Assembly (NCBI RefSeq): GCF_024213375.1 | Contig: NZ_JANAVJ010000028.1 | Span: 1-64,000 of the forward strand | Length of the DNA: 64,000 nt | Source: Paenibacillus sp. MZ04-78.2 | Lineage (GTDB): Bacteria > Bacillota > Bacilli > Paenibacillales > NBRC-103111 | Direction: 5' to 3' | Part shown: positions 1-11,775 of the stretch, piece by piece | How positions within the stretch are numbered: the stretch's first letter is position 1 | Layout: each line of letters opens with the position of its first letter | Notes under the pieces: model-generated | What the model saw: the letters and a program-made list of their open reading frames with translations, nothing else | Told to the model about the DNA's origin: nothing | Database searches by the model: none | Program-made: the position numbers and the translations under genes

Positions 1-108
1 CTCAAAATTTACTACTGACGAGAATTTTCATTCTCTTTATGACACTCACTCAATGTTCAGTTTTCAAAGGGCAATTTCCTTGTCGCCTTGTTTAGCGGCG
101 ACTTAATC
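1..108 (-). other. 5' leader of an rRNA operon reading out of the left edge
   Basis: Read on the minus strand, positions 44-71 give TTTGAAAACTGAAC followed by a GAGTGAGT-like stretch. This is the transcribed leader/antiterminator segment typically found just upstream of 16S rRNA in Bacillus and Paenibacillus. A GTCGCC/GGCGAC hairpin lies at about 82-102. No 16S sequence is in the window, so the gene must begin beyond position 1. An rRNA operon downstream of gyrB-gyrA is the usual arrangement at Bacillus-type origins (rrnO). The leader motif is seen; the identity of the missing downstream gene is inferred. Confidence 0.65.
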
Positions 109-138
109 AATATACCACATTTGCCTACTAGATTGCAA
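109..138 (-). promoter_or_regulatory. Sigma-A type promoter for the rRNA leader
   Basis: On the minus strand a -35 TTGCAA (133-138) and a -10 TATATT (109-114) are separated by 18 bp. An A/T-rich stretch lies immediately upstream, as expected for an UP element. It is placed correctly to drive the rRNA leader. Confidence 0.55.
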
Positions 139-181
139 GTACTTTTTTTCTACCAAGTTTCTACTAAGATGATGCGAGAGA

Positions 182-215
182 GAAAAAAAGTCTCGCCCTT
201 TGAGGGGCGAAGACT
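182..215 (-). terminator. Intrinsic terminator after the HD-GYP gene
   Basis: On the minus strand AGTCTTCGCCCC pairs with GGGCGAGACT across a short loop, followed by seven T residues (the A-run at 182-188). It separates the HD-GYP gene from the rRNA promoter. Confidence 0.75.
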
Positions 216-263
216 AATGTAACATATAATCGAATCGAAAGTCAAGCCTTGATCCGAAAAATT

Positions 264-1331
264 TTATTTCTGAATAACCTCTTGAATATGCAAATGTCGT
301 TCTACCGTTAGATTTATGATTTTGCCGTTCACATTAACCCATGGTCTCGTCGGGTGCGCATGGTCGGAGAATACGATTTCGCCAACCCGGCTATCGCTCA
401 GCCGGACAAGCATACCGTTGTGGAATGCGGTTACTTTGCTTATAAACGTCTGAATGATGGCAGGCTGCATTTTGCCGAACGACTCTTTTTGAAGTTGTTC
501 CAAAACAAGGTATGGCGAGACGGCCTTTTTGTGAAAACGGTCGGTCGTCATGGCGTGGAACATGTCGGGAACAGCTACGATTTTGGAATACAGATGAATT
601 TTATCGCCTTGAATGCCAAGCGGATAGCCGGAACCGTCCTCCCGTTCGTGGTGCTGGAGGGCGCACAGCTTGACCCCTTCGTTGATCGCCGGAACAGGCC
701 TTAAGATATTATAGCCGATAATGGTATGCCGCTTCATACCTTCGGCTTCCTCGGCGGTAAGCCTGGCAGGCTTATGCAAAATGGCGGGATCGACTTTGGC
801 ATTGCCGATATCATGCAGCAATCCGGCAAGCGCAACCTGCATTAACTCCTTGGAAGATAACCCATGCCATTTGGCCAAAAGGTAGGAAGTCAGGCTGACC
901 ATAATGCTGTTGTGGTAAATAAAATCTCTCAGTTGAAAGTGACGCGGATTGAACGTCAACACGTTATAATGATCGATATTTTTAATAAGCGCTTCAAGTG
1001 TCGTGCGAATTTCCAGAATCGGAGGACTATACCCTCCCGATGCGACGGTATTGAACACGCGACGAAGCAAATGCAGCATCTTATGATAGTGCTCATGAAA
1101 AGGCAGAACATTGTCGGCTTGCTCTTCAGACGTCGCTTCCTGCAAGGCAGAATCCGCTTCCCCGTTTTTGACTTCGATCTGGACGGATGGAATGAGGAAT
1201 GCTCGCAAAATATCCAGATCGCGCTCCGATACGATGGTTCCTTTCATAAACAAAACATTGTTAAATTTCGTAATAACATTCTCAATAATTTTTTCGCCGG
1301 GTTTTAATTGGGAAACAGGAACGGTTACCAT
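264..1331 (-). CDS. HD-GYP domain phosphohydrolase (putative c-di-GMP phosphodiesterase)
   Basis: The 355-residue protein has an N-terminal region of about 130 residues without a recognised domain, then an HD-GYP domain. The metal-binding HD dyad is seen in LLHDIGNAKVDP (about residue 172), followed by the HHEREDGSGYP motif (about residue 227) with the GYP signature intact. Family members hydrolyse cyclic di-GMP to pGpG or GMP; here the substrate is inferred. No membrane segment or receiver domain is visible, so it is probably cytosolic. It is transcribed toward the rRNA operon, downstream of gyrA, and has its own terminator. Its start is ATG. Confidence 0.85.
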   Translation of the reverse strand: MVTVPVSQLKPGEKIIENVITKFNNVLFMKGTIVSERDLDILRAFLIPSVQIEVKNGEADSALQEATSEEQADNVLPFHEHYHKMLHLLRRVFNTVASGGYSPPILEIRTTLEALIKNIDHYNVLTFNPRHFQLRDFIYHNSIMVSLTSYLLAKWHGLSSKELMQVALAGLLHDIGNAKVDPAILHKPARLTAEEAEGMKRHTIIGYNILRPVPAINEGVKLCALQHHEREDGSGYPLGIQGDKIHLYSKIVAVPDMFHAMTTDRFHKKAVSPYLVLEQLQKESFGKMQPAIIQTFISKVTAFHNGMLVRLSDSRVGEIVFSDHAHPTRPWVNVNGKIINLTVERHLHIQEVIQK

Positions 1332-1421
1332 GGGATTCCCTCACCTTACCTCTTGTCAGCTTCCGCAGATCAAAGATTCTCAAAAATAATACTTTAGACC
1401 CAATTATGTTGTTATTATAAA

Positions 1422-1453
1422 CGAAAAAGAATGGGGATGTAAGCCCCATTCTT
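1422..1453 (-). terminator. Intrinsic terminator after gyrA
   Basis: Minus-strand stem AAGAATGGGG / CCCCATTCTT with a seven-base loop, followed by a T-run. It lies 35 bp past the gyrA stop codon. Confidence 0.8.
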
Positions 1454-1487
1454 CTCATCTTGGTTTTTAAAATACTTAAAGGTCTTG

Positions 1488-3971
1488 TTACTCTTGCGTT
1501 TCTTGGTCCTCTGAAGATTCCGCGCCCTCTTCAAGCTCCGGTTGCTCCTCGCTCTTATCCACACGAGCCAAGGTGGATACCTCATCCTCTTCCCGAATGT
1601 TAATGAGCTTGACCCCTTGCGTGTTACGGCCCATGAGCGAAATGCCGGACATGCTTGTCCTGATAATCGTGCCCAAACCGGTAATGATCATGAGGTCTTC
1701 GTCTTCCCGGACAATCTTCAGACCGACAACAGGACCGTTCTTCGGCGTCACATTCAGCGTCTTGATGCCTTTGCCGCCGCGGGATTGGAGACGATACTCG
1801 GAAACCGGCGTACGCTTGCCGAACCCTTTGGAGGTTACGATCAGCACGCTGTTATCCTCATGCACGACATCCATATCAATAACCGCGTCGCCCTCGTCGA
1901 GCTGAATTCCTTTGACACCGGTAGCGGCACGGCCCATGGCCCTGACTTCCTTCTCAGGGAAATGAATGGACATGCCCTGCTTCGTTCCCATAATGATCGA
2001 TTGGTTACCGTCCGTCAGCCTGACGCCGATCAAATCGTCATCCTCACGCAAGGATACAGCGATAAGTCCGCCTTTGCGGATATTGGAATAATCGTCAAGC
2101 GTCGTCTTCTTCACCAAACCATTCTTCGTTGCGAAGAACAAATATTTGTCGGAATCGAAGCTTTCGACCGGGATAACCGCATTAATCTTCTCGCCTTGTT
2201 CGATCTGAATCAGGTTAATGATCGGCGTTCCCCGTGCGGTACGGCTTAGATCCGGGATTTCATACGCCTTAAGACGATAAACCTTCCCTTTGTCCGTAAA
2301 GAACATCAAATAATGGTGCGAGTTTGTTACGAACAGATGTTCTACAAAATCTTTGTCTTTCGTATCCATTCCGATCACGCCTTTGCCTCCGCGGCGCTGG
2401 CTGCGGTATGTCGATACCGGCAATCGCTTAATATAACCGGTATGCGAAATGGTAATGACAACTTCGGTTTGAGGAATCAAATCCTCATCCTCGATGCTGT
2501 CTCCGCCGATCGTAATTTCAGAACGGCGGTCGTCGCCGAACTTCTCTTTGATTTCGTTCAGCTCTTCGCTGATGATATTCAGAACGAGCTTTTCGTCAGC
2601 CAGAATCGCCTTTAACTCCGCGATTTTTTTCTGCAGCTCGGCGTATTCCTCTTCGATCTTCTCGCGCTCCAACCCGGTCAGACGCTGCAAACGCATGTCC
2701 AAAATGGCCTGTGCTTGATCAAAGCTGAGCCCGAAGCGCTCCATCAAGCCGTCGCGGGCTTGTTCCGCCGTACGGGAGCTGCGAATGAGCGTGATGACTT
2801 CGTCCAAATGATCAAGCGCAATACGAAGTCCTTCCAGAATGTGTGCGCGCGCCTCCGCTTTGCGAAGTTCGTATTCGGTTCTGCGGCGAATGACTACTTT
2901 CTGGTGCTCCAAGTAATAGAACAGCATATCGCGCAGGTTGAGCACTTTCGGCTCGCCGTTGACAAGTGCAAGCATGATGATGCCGAAGTTCGACTGCATC
3001 GCCGTCTGCTTGTACAAGTTGTTCAGCACGACATTCGGATTCACGTCGCGGCGCAGTTCGATGACAATACGCATCCCGTTGCGGTCGGATTCGTCGCGCA
3101 AATCGGTAATGCCATCGATCTTTTTATCGCGGACCAGCTCGGCGATTTTTTCTATTAATCGGGCTTTATTCACTTGATACGGCAGCTCGTGGACGATGAT
3201 CCGCGCTTTATTGCCGTTTTCTTCGATTGTCGCTTTCGAGCGCATGGTCACGGAACCGCGTCCGGTCGCATACGCTTGCTTGATTCCTTCGCGGCCCATA
3301 ATATAGCCGCCGGTCGGGAAATCGGGGCCTTTGATCGATTGCATCAAATCAAGCGGCGGCACATCGGGATTTTCAATCAACTGCTGGACACCGTTAATGA
3401 CCTCAATCATATTGTGCGGCGGAATATTGGTTGCCATACCAACCGCAATCCCGGACGAACCGTTCACCAGCAGGTTCGGAAAACGCGCCGGCAATACGGC
3501 CGGTTCTTGTTCCTCGCCGTCATAGTTAGGCACAAAGTCGATCGTTTCTTTGTTGATGTCGCGAAGCAGCTCCATCGCAATCTTGGACAAGCGTGCTTCA
3601 GTGTACCGCATGGCCGCGGCCATGTCCCCGTCAATGGAGCCGAAATTTCCGTGGCCGTCGACGAGCATGTAGCGCAAGGAGAAATCCTGCGCCATCCGAA
3701 CCATGGTTTCATAAACAGCCGAGTCGCCGTGCGGATGGTATTTACCGATGACTTCGCCGACGATCCGTGCGGATTTTTTATACGGCTTGTCCGGCGCCAT
3801 ACCCAGCTCCGACATCGCGTACAAAATACGTCGATGCACCGGCTTAAGCCCGTCCCGTACATCCGGCAGAGCGCGGCTGACAATGATGCTCATTGCGTAA
3901 TCCATAAAGGAGGTGCGCATTTCCGAGCCGATATCGATTTCTCTAATCTGCGAACGAGATTCTTCCGACAT
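1488..3971 (-). CDS. gyrA: DNA gyrase subunit A
   Basis: The 827-residue protein is the breakage-reunion subunit of gyrase, which with GyrB introduces negative supercoils. The start is supported by AGGAGGGG just upstream of the ATG. The N-terminus has the typical [33 protein letters not shown] block. The catalytic tyrosine lies in [12 protein letters not shown] (about residue 122), and the quinolone-resistance region [10 protein letters not shown] (about 80-90) carries the sensitive-type Ser/Glu residues. The C-terminal domain has repeated beta-pinwheel blades and the GyrA-box-like QRRGGKG (about residue 530). The tail is acidic, as in many Bacillota. It is last in a gyrB-deacetylase-gyrA cluster. 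Confidence 0.98.
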   Translation of the reverse strand: MSEESRSQIREIDIGSEMRTSFMDYAMSIIVSRALPDVRDGLKPVHRRILYAMSELGMAPDKPYKKSARIVGEVIGKYHPHGDSAVYETMVRMAQDFSLRYMLVDGHGNFGSIDGDMAAAMRYTEARLSKIAMELLRDINKETIDFVPNYDGEEQEPAVLPARFPNLLVNGSSGIAVGMATNIPPHNMIEVINGVQQLIENPDVPPLDLMQSIKGPDFPTGGYIMGREGIKQAYATGRGSVTMRSKATIEENGNKARIIVHELPYQVNKARLIEKIAELVRDKKIDGITDLRDESDRNGMRIVIELRRDVNPNVVLNNLYKQTAMQSNFGIIMLALVNGEPKVLNLRDMLFYYLEHQKVVIRRRTEYELRKAEARAHILEGLRIALDHLDEVITLIRSSRTAEQARDGLMERFGLSFDQAQAILDMRLQRLTGLEREKIEEEYAELQKKIAELKAILADEKLVLNIISEELNEIKEKFGDDRRSEITIGGDSIEDEDLIPQTEVVITISHTGYIKRLPVSTYRSQRRGGKGVIGMDTKDKDFVEHLFVTNSHHYLMFFTDKGKVYRLKAYEIPDLSRTARGTPIINLIQIEQGEKINAVIPVESFDSDKYLFFATKNGLVKKTTLDDYSNIRKGGLIAVSLREDDDLIGVRLTDGNQSIIMGTKQGMSIHFPEKEVRAMGRAATGVKGIQLDEGDAVIDMDVVHEDNSVLIVTSKGFGKRTPVSEYRLQSRGGKGIKTLNVTPKNGPVVGLKIVREDEDLMIITGLGTIIRTSMSGISLMGRNTQGVKLINIREEDEVSTLARVDKSEEQPELEEGAESSEDQETQE

Positions 3972-4034
3972 GTGTACCCCTCCTACATGCTATCTGCTCT
4001 CAAGAACTGCTGCTATAAAAGGTCTAAGCCTTTT

Positions 4035-4898
4035 CTATGAAGACTTATGGGAAATCGATTTAATAATTAAATTATTTAATGAGTTCACTTTAACAAATGG
4101 ACTGCCTGCGTTAATGCGCGGAATTTGCATCGGGTCCGCATCCCGGCCGGTCAAGCCGCTTGCTACTGTAAAACCGTATCGAATGCCTGCTTTGCGAAGC
4201 CAAGCGATCGATTGCTCGTCATAGTAGCCAAATGGATACGCATAGGCATCCACCGGACGATCATAAAGCTCCTTCAGCTTGTTGACGCATGCTTTCGTAT
4301 CATCCGTAATTCGCTGTTCGAACTGCGGCAGATCTTCAGTACCGCCGTCCTTAGGAAGCCGGGTCGTCAGCAGCGGTCCGCCGTCAGGCGCTAGGTTGTG
4401 CAGGCTATCCGAGTGGCACTGGGCGTCAATGTCTTTTATTTCCCGGGTCATAAAACGGATCTGATCCCTGGAAAGCGAAGGAATCAGGCCCTGTTCGGGA
4501 TGCTCAAGATCTTTCGTGATGACAAAGTTCACGGCGGGAATATTCAGTTCTTTCAAAATCGGATAAGCATTCGTGTAAAAGCTTCGGTGTCCGTCGTCAA
4601 AAGTGACCAGGACGGCATTGGGCGGTACTTGCCTGCCAGCCATAAAATCGCGAAACTGCTGCAGCGATATGAACTGGTATCCCCGCTGCAGCAGATCGGT
4701 CAATTGGCCGCGAAAGCGCGCCGTCGTTATCGTAATGTCGCCCTGCGTGTGATCGTCGATATGGTGATAGACGATGACCGCTACCCGATCCGTATACCAC
4801 ACGTCCGCTCCGCGCGCATGAAACATGCCCGGAACGAGCAGCAGCAGAGCGACAGCCGAGAGCAACCACAGCAAGCCGTATTTTTTCAAATGTCGCAT
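4035..4898 (-). CDS. Polysaccharide deacetylase (NodB domain), between gyrB and gyrA
   Basis: The 287-residue protein has a hydrophobic N-terminal segment (about residues 8-25) that looks like a signal anchor, so it is probably exported. A carbohydrate esterase family 4 (NodB) domain follows. The catalytic/metal motif TFDDG lies at about residue 99 and the second metal motif HSDSLH at about 163. Family members remove N-acetyl groups from chitin oligomers, peptidoglycan or other polysaccharides; the substrate here is unknown. The ribosome site AAGG overlaps the end of gyrB with only 9 bp between the genes, so it is probably co-transcribed with gyrB. An enzyme of this kind between gyrB and gyrA is unusual. 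Confidence 0.9.
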   Translation of the reverse strand: MRHLKKYGLLWLLSAVALLLLVPGMFHARGADVWYTDRVAVIVYHHIDDHTQGDITITTARFRGQLTDLLQRGYQFISLQQFRDFMAGRQVPPNAVLVTFDDGHRSFYTNAYPILKELNIPAVNFVITKDLEHPEQGLIPSLSRDQIRFMTREIKDIDAQCHSDSLHNLAPDGGPLLTTRLPKDGGTEDLPQFEQRITDDTKACVNKLKELYDRPVDAYAYPFGYYDEQSIAWLRKAGIRYGFTVASGLTGRDADPMQIPRINAGSPFVKVNSLNNLIIKSISHKSS

Positions 4899-4907
4899 AG
4901 TCGGACC

Positions 4908-7125
<2,218 letters not shown>

Positions 7126-7154
7126 GCTGGTCCACTCCTTATCGGCAAAACTAT

Positions 7155-8261
7155 CTATGTCAAGCTTCCATCTCGAACGTGAATAACGGAAGCATTTTCC
7201 AGTTTTGACAAATCTATGCTTTCAATGCCAGTGGTTGTTATAAAGGTTTGGACCTTGCGTTGAAACGTCTCGATAAGCTGGGTTTGGCGGTAGCGGTCAA
7301 GCTCGGAGAGCACGTCGTCGAGCAAGAGCAGGGGATATTCGCCGACCTCCTCGCGGATCAGCTCGATCTCGGCCAGCTTGAGCGACAAAGCCGTCGTCCG
7401 CTGCTGCCCTTGGGAGCCGAACGTCTGCACTTCCTTGTCGTTGATATAAAATCGCAGATCGTCGCGGTGCGGCCCGACCAACGACACGCCCCGGCGAAGC
7501 TCCTGATCCTTCACCTGTGATAACTTTATCATAAAATGGTCAAATAAAACAGCGTCTTCTTGTTCCAGCGCGTGGGACAAGGCGCTGTCGTACTCGATGC
7601 GGAGCTGCTCGGAGCCGTTGGTGATCCCGGCATGGATCTTTTCTGCCCATGCTTGCAGCTTCTTTATAAAGCTTTGACGTTTTTTCATAATTTTAACACC
7701 GAACTGCATTAATTGCTCATTCCATACGTCCAGCATGGAAGCTTTGCCCGGCGAGGAAAACAGCTGCTTCAAGTAATTGTTGCGCTGCTGCAATATTTTG
7801 TTGTACTGCGACAGGTCGTACAAATAGGACGGGTAAACCTGCCCGATCTCCATATCGAGAAAGCGCCTGCGGATGCCGGGAGAGCCCTTGACGATCTCTA
7901 AATCTTCTGGCGCGAACATAACGACGTTTAAGGCCCCGATGAAATTGCTGAGCTTTTTTTGCTCCAGCCCGTTCACCTTGGCCTTTTTGCCTTGCTGCGA
8001 TATGGATAAATCGAGCTGCACCGTACCGTAGCGCTTTTCGACTTCGGCGTGCAGCAGCGTGGAGGAAGCGTTCCACCGGATCAGCTCTTTGTCCTGATGC
8101 GTCCGGTGGGATTTGGTCAACGCCAGCACGAAGATCGATTCGAGCAGGTTCGTTTTGCCTTGTGCGTTCGGTCCGACAATGATGTTGACCATGTTGTCGG
8201 TTTGGAATTCCATCCGGTCGTAGTTACGGTAATGCTGCAATGAAAGCCGTTTTAACTGCAA
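7155..8261 (-). CDS. recF: DNA replication and repair protein RecF
   Basis: SMC-like ATPase that helps load RecA at gaps and stalled forks. The Walker A motif GPNAQGKTNLLES lies near residue 35 and the ABC-type signature/Walker B region LLLDDVLSELD near residue 325. The start is a TTG (8259-8261) preceded by AGGAGG at a seven-base spacing, giving LQLKRLSLQHYRNYD and 368 residues, the normal RecF length. A longer in-frame reading starting at 8354 would translate the palindromic repeats and is rejected. It is downstream of dnaA-dnaN-yaaA. Confidence 0.96.
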   Translation of the reverse strand: MQLKRLSLQHYRNYDRMEFQTDNMVNIIVGPNAQGKTNLLESIFVLALTKSHRTHQDKELIRWNASSTLLHAEVEKRYGTVQLDLSISQQGKKAKVNGLEQKKLSNFIGALNVVMFAPEDLEIVKGSPGIRRRFLDMEIGQVYPSYLYDLSQYNKILQQRNNYLKQLFSSPGKASMLDVWNEQLMQFGVKIMKKRQSFIKKLQAWAEKIHAGITNGSEQLRIEYDSALSHALEQEDAVLFDHFMIKLSQVKDQELRRGVSLVGPHRDDLRFYINDKEVQTFGSQGQQRTTALSLKLAEIELIREEVGEYPLLLLDDVLSELDRYRQTQLIETFQRKVQTFITTTGIESIDLSKLENASVIHVRDGSLT

Positions 8262-8276
8262 TAGAGTTCCTCCTAA

Positions 8277-8401
8277 GGGCTTTGCGCAGCAAAGCCTTCT
8301 TCGAAAGCATATACTTGGGCTTTGCGCAGCAAAGCCAACTTCGAAAGCATACACTGGGCTTTGCTGCGCAAAGCCATCTTCGAAAGCATATGCCGGGCTT
8401 T
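8277..8401. repeat. Three tandem 39-40 bp units, each with a perfect-arm hairpin
   Basis: Units begin at 8277, 8317 and 8356, and a fourth, cut-off unit begins at 8395. Each has the hairpin GGCTTTG-N5-CAAAGCC followed by TTCGAAAGCATA. Units 1 and 2 read GGCTTTGCGCAGCAAAGCC, whereas unit 3 carries exactly the reverse complement of that hairpin. The array fills the yaaA-recF gap and touches the last bases of yaaA. It encodes nothing convincing. It could pause or process the dnaA-recF transcript, or be a family of dispersed intergenic hairpins. Confidence 0.9.
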
Positions 8402-8615
8402 ATTCCTGTACGACTTGGAATTCGCCGCAGCCCACGACGTTGACGATGTCGCCGGCCACCAGCTTGCGGCCGCGGCGGTTATCCGGCTCGCCGTTGATGA
8501 TGACGGTAGCCTCCTGCAGGAAGCTCTTGGCTTGCCCGCCGGTGGAAATACAGTCGGCGAGCTTCAAAAATTGCCCAAGGGTAATATATTCGGTGCGAAT
8601 GCCGATGGTTTTCAT
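8400..8615 (-). CDS. yaaA: S4-domain RNA-binding protein YaaA
   Basis: The 71-residue protein has an S4 RNA-binding fold pattern: ITLGQFLKLADCISTGGQAKSFLQEATVIINGEPDNRRGRKL. This is the small S4 protein always found between dnaN and recF in Bacillota. It is likely to bind structured RNA or the ribosome; its precise role is not well established. Start ATG, 17 bp from dnaN. Its 3' end abuts the hairpin array. Confidence 0.93.
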   Translation of the reverse strand: MKTIGIRTEYITLGQFLKLADCISTGGQAKSFLQEATVIINGEPDNRRGRKLVAGDIVNVVGCGEFQVVQE

Positions 8616-8632
8616 CTTGAAAAAGCACTCCT

Positions 8633-9775
8633 TTAGCCCATAGTCCGGTACGGCAAAATAAGCTGCAGCAGGCTCGAATTTTCGTCGGGACGAATGATGA
8701 TCGGCTGCATCGCACCAGTAAATCCGATATGAATGTGTTCGCTGTCCATCACTTTAAGCGCATCGAGCATAAATTTGGAGTTGAACGAAATGCGCAGCAG
8801 CTTCCCTTTCATGCTCACCGTCGTCAGTTCCTCGGTTACTTTCCCCAGCTCAGACGAGCTGGAGGAAATTTCAATCGTTTGATCCTCGCGCATCACGAGC
8901 TTCACGATATTCGTTTTTTCTTCCCGCGAAAGCAAGTAGGCGCGGTCGATCGCGTCTGCCAGATTGTCCGTGTTGACAACCAGCTCGGTCTGATACACCT
9001 GAGGAATGAGCTTCGACGTATCCGGATACGTTCCGTCCAGGATACGGGTATAGAAAAGAATGGAGCTCATTTTGAACAGCACCTGATTTTCAGCGAATAC
9101 GACGTCGATCAGCGTGTTTTGATCGGGAAGAATTTTGGACAACTCATTCAAGGTTTTCCCTGATATGGAAACATTATTAAGGGATAAATCGACGTTCGTA
9201 TCGATCGTCGTTTCTCTGGAAGCCAGACGGTGCCGGTCACAGGCTGTAAATTTCAGCTTCCCGTTGGAAATGGTCCACAGAATTCCGGTCAAAATCGGCG
9301 TCGCTTCGTTCGTGGACACCGAAAATGACGTTTGCTTGATCATCGTTTTAAGCAGATCGCTCGGGATTTGAATTCGTTTGTTCTCTTCAATGCCCGGCAT
9401 GATCGGATATTCCTCCGGATCAAGTCCAACCAGTTGAATTTCTGAAGAACCGGATCGGATCGTCGTTTGGAAATGGTCTTTGACCTCAATCTCGACCTGC
9501 TGCGCCGGAAGCTTGCGAATAATTTCCACGAAAAACTTGGAAGGGAGCACGACGCTGCCGGATTGCTTCAGGTCGATAACTTGCAGCTCATTTTTTTCGA
9601 TCGGAATGAAGCTCTGAATCGAAATATCGGTATCGCTCGCCGTTAGCGTGATGCCAGTGGAATCGGCGTCTATTTTAATTCCGCTTAAAATGGGAATCGT
9701 CGCTTTGCTGGAAATGGCTTTGGAAACGTGCTGAATCGATTCGTTCAAAAATTCTTTCAGTACGGTTAACTTCAT
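8633..9775 (-). CDS. dnaN: DNA polymerase III sliding clamp (beta subunit)
   Basis: The 380-residue protein opens MKLTVLKEFLNESIQHVSKAI and ends MQPIIIRP...LQLILPYRTMG, both diagnostic of the bacterial beta clamp. It forms the ring that tethers PolC/DnaE and repair polymerases to DNA. The length is normal for the family. AGGAG lies directly upstream of the ATG. The gap back to dnaA holds the unwinding part of oriC. Confidence 0.98.
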   Translation of the reverse strand: MKLTVLKEFLNESIQHVSKAISSKATIPILSGIKIDADSTGITLTASDTDISIQSFIPIEKNELQVIDLKQSGSVVLPSKFFVEIIRKLPAQQVEIEVKDHFQTTIRSGSSEIQLVGLDPEEYPIMPGIEENKRIQIPSDLLKTMIKQTSFSVSTNEATPILTGILWTISNGKLKFTACDRHRLASRETTIDTNVDLSLNNVSISGKTLNELSKILPDQNTLIDVVFAENQVLFKMSSILFYTRILDGTYPDTSKLIPQVYQTELVVNTDNLADAIDRAYLLSREEKTNIVKLVMREDQTIEISSSSSELGKVTEELTTVSMKGKLLRISFNSKFMLDALKVMDSEHIHIGFTGAMQPIIIRPDENSSLLQLILPYRTMG

Positions 9776-9841
9776 AATTTCACTCCTACAGGTTCTAAAA
9801 TGGAGAGTTGCGCATATACCTCTATATTACATGTTTTTTTA

Positions 9842-9958
9842 TAGTAATAGTAGTAGGGCCTCGGGATATGTGGATAAATGCGTGAATAAGGCAAAAAGAG
9901 AGCCTATCCACATGTGAATAAGTGTGTGCATAGGCTCCCCTTTATTCAGTTGTGGATT
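9842..9958. other. oriC: oriC part 1: DnaA-trio, GC cluster and DnaA boxes between dnaA and dnaN
   Basis: An AT-rich stretch (ATGTTTTTTTATAG) runs into repeated TAG trinucleotides (TAGTAATAGTAGTAG, 9842-9856). A short GC-rich patch follows, then boxes TGTGGATAA (9869-9877), CGTGAATAA (9881-9889), CTATCCACA (9904-9912), TGTGAATAA (9913-9921), TGTGCATAG (9925-9933) and TGTGGATTG (9951-9959). Trio, GC patch and box in this order match the basal unwinding system described for B. subtilis. GAGCCTAT (from about 9900) and ATAGGCTC (to about 9936) also form a dyad that may act as the dnaA terminator. Confidence 0.88.
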
Positions 9959-9983
9959 GAGGGCTGTAAATAGACGTTAATGA

Positions 9984-11354
9984 TTACATCGTCACGTTTT
10001 TCACTTTTTCGGTAATGTTCTGGATGATTTTATATAATTCCTGGTCGGCCTTGAGCGCTTCGGATATTTTTTCATGCGCATGAATGACGGTCGTATGATC
10101 GCGGCCGCCGAACGCCTCGCCGATTTTCGGCAGCGAAAAGTCAGTCATCTCGCGGGCCAGATACATGGCGATTTGCCGCGGGAAAGCCACGGTCTTGGTT
10201 CGTTTCCTCGCTTTGAAATCCTCCATCTTCAAGCCGTAAAATTCGCCGACCTTCTGCTGGATGTCGTGAATCGTGATCACCCGCGGACGGCTGCTCGGGA
10301 TAATGTCCTTGAGCGCCTCGGCCGCCAAATGCGACGTAATGTCTTCGTTAATAAGAGACGAATAAGCGACCACCCGAATCAAGGCGCCTTCCAGCTCCCG
10401 AATGTTCGAATCGATCTGGCTCGCTATGTAGACCATCGCTTCGTTGGGAATATCCAGGTTCTCGGCTCTCGCTTTTTTGCGCAGAATGGCAATCCGCGTC
10501 TCCAGATCCGGAGGCTGAATGTCCGTGATGAGCCCCCATTCGAACCGGGAGCGCAGCCGTTCTTCGAGCGTCGGAATTTCCTTCGGCGGCCGATCGCTGG
10601 AGATGATGATCTGCTTCCGCTCTTCGTGCAGCGCGTTAAACGTATGGAAAAATTCTTCCTGCGTCGATTCTTTTCCCGCAATAAATTGAATATCATCTAT
10701 AAGAAGCACGTCGATATTGCGATACTTGTTGCGGAAGCTTTCCCCCCGGTTATCCCGGATCGCATTGATGAACTCGTTCGTAAATTTTTCGGACGAGATG
10801 TAGACGACCTTGGCGCTTGGATTATGCTCAAGCACGTAATGGCCGATCGCGTGCATCAAGTGCGTTTTGCCCAATCCTACGCCGCCGTACAAAAACAGCG
10901 GGTTGTATGCTTTGGCCGGCGCTTCGGCGACCGCAAGTGATGCGGCGTGAGCGAAGCGATTGCCCGATCCGATGACGAACGAATCGAACAAATACTTGGG
11001 ATTAAGCATGCGGCTGAACGTTTCCTCGGAAACGGCGGTTTGCGGCACGCTTGCGGGAATGGTTGACGGGGAGGAAGAGCGGCTGAACGAATCGGCTTCG
11101 TCTTCGGACTCGATGATGAACTTTAATTCGACCTGCTTGCCGCAGTAATCGAATACGGCTTCCTTTATATGTTTGGTGTACCGGTTTTCAAGCCATTCCC
11201 GGGAAAAATTATTGGGGGTACAGATGACGACCGTGGAATCGTTGAATGCCACGGCTCTTGTGGAAGTCAGCCACGTCTCGTAGCTTGGCTTGCTCACCCT
11301 TTTTTGCAATATGGAAAGAACTTGCTGCCACTGGTCGTTGGGATGGCTTTCCAC
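9984..11354 (-). CDS. dnaA: Chromosomal replication initiator DnaA
   Basis: The 456-residue AAA+ initiator binds the DnaA boxes on both sides of its gene. Domain I begins [27 protein letters not shown], followed by a short variable linker (about residues 90-125). The AAA+ domain has Walker [16 protein letters not shown] (about 158), Walker [10 protein letters not shown] (about 219) and a sensor/arginine-finger region. Domain IV ends with the box-recognition signature [11 protein letters not shown]. The start is GTG with AAGGAG upstream. DnaA boxes on its 5' side suggest autoregulation. Confidence 0.98.
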   Translation of the reverse strand: MESHPNDQWQQVLSILQKRVSKPSYETWLTSTRAVAFNDSTVVICTPNNFSREWLENRYTKHIKEAVFDYCGKQVELKFIIESEDEADSFSRSSSPSTIPASVPQTAVSEETFSRMLNPKYLFDSFVIGSGNRFAHAASLAVAEAPAKAYNPLFLYGGVGLGKTHLMHAIGHYVLEHNPSAKVVYISSEKFTNEFINAIRDNRGESFRNKYRNIDVLLIDDIQFIAGKESTQEEFFHTFNALHEERKQIIISSDRPPKEIPTLEERLRSRFEWGLITDIQPPDLETRIAILRKKARAENLDIPNEAMVYIASQIDSNIRELEGALIRVVAYSSLINEDITSHLAAEALKDIIPSSRPRVITIHDIQQKVGEFYGLKMEDFKARKRTKTVAFPRQIAMYLAREMTDFSLPKIGEAFGGRDHTTVIHAHEKISEALKADQELYKIIQNITEKVKNVTM

Positions 11355-11433
11355 AATCTATTCACTCCTTCAAAAAAATAACCGGTATGGCATAAGCCGC
11401 GACCCTGTTGAAAAAAATCAGATGCTGTCGAAA

Positions 11434-11756
11434 CTATCCACAACGTGCAGGTTTACGAAATTGTCATTATACAGAGGCACTGAAAATTGTTCACAGAGAT
11501 ATCCACAGGCTGTTGATAACATTATTGAAATAAATCCGTATCCACAAAGGAAAACATATTTATGATATCAAAAAAGACCCGCGTTAGCAATGGAATGTTT
11601 GGGATTATCCACATACCCAAGACCTTGTGTATATAAGTTATCAACAGCACTAGATATTGTTTATAATCTGTTTACAATTCGCCAAGAGCAGTGGAAAACC
11701 CGAATTTTTTATTCACAGGGGAGAAATGGTCGAATTTGGCCGCAGCCTGTGCATAA
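11434..11756. other. oriC: oriC part 2: DnaA-box cluster between dnaA and rpmH
   Basis: This gene-free stretch holds boxes CTATCCACA (11434), ATATCCACA (11499), TGTTGATAA (11511, reverse), GTATCCACA (11538), TTATCCACA (11605, perfect), TTATCAACA (11638), TTATTCACA (11709) and TGTGCATAA (11748, reverse). It corresponds to the dnaA-upstream box cluster (incA/incB-like) of Bacillus origins. The same region must carry the dnaA promoter on the minus strand, which I could not place with confidence. GC skew would switch here, as the gene strands diverge. Confidence 0.88.
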
Positions 11757-11775
11757 CTTTTTTACATGCTGGAAG

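Noticed and set aside
8262-8354. Upstream extension of recF through the hairpin repeats
   Set aside because: It would translate repeat DNA and exceed family length; the TTG at 8261 has a strong ribosome site.
8277-8401. CRISPR array
   Set aside because: Only three units; the so-called spacers are repeated too, and no cas genes are present anywhere in the window.
11207-11221. TTCCCGGGAA in dnaA as a Noc-binding site
   Set aside because: Only the central 10 bp match the ATTTCCCGGGAAAT consensus and a single hit is expected by chance; not listed.
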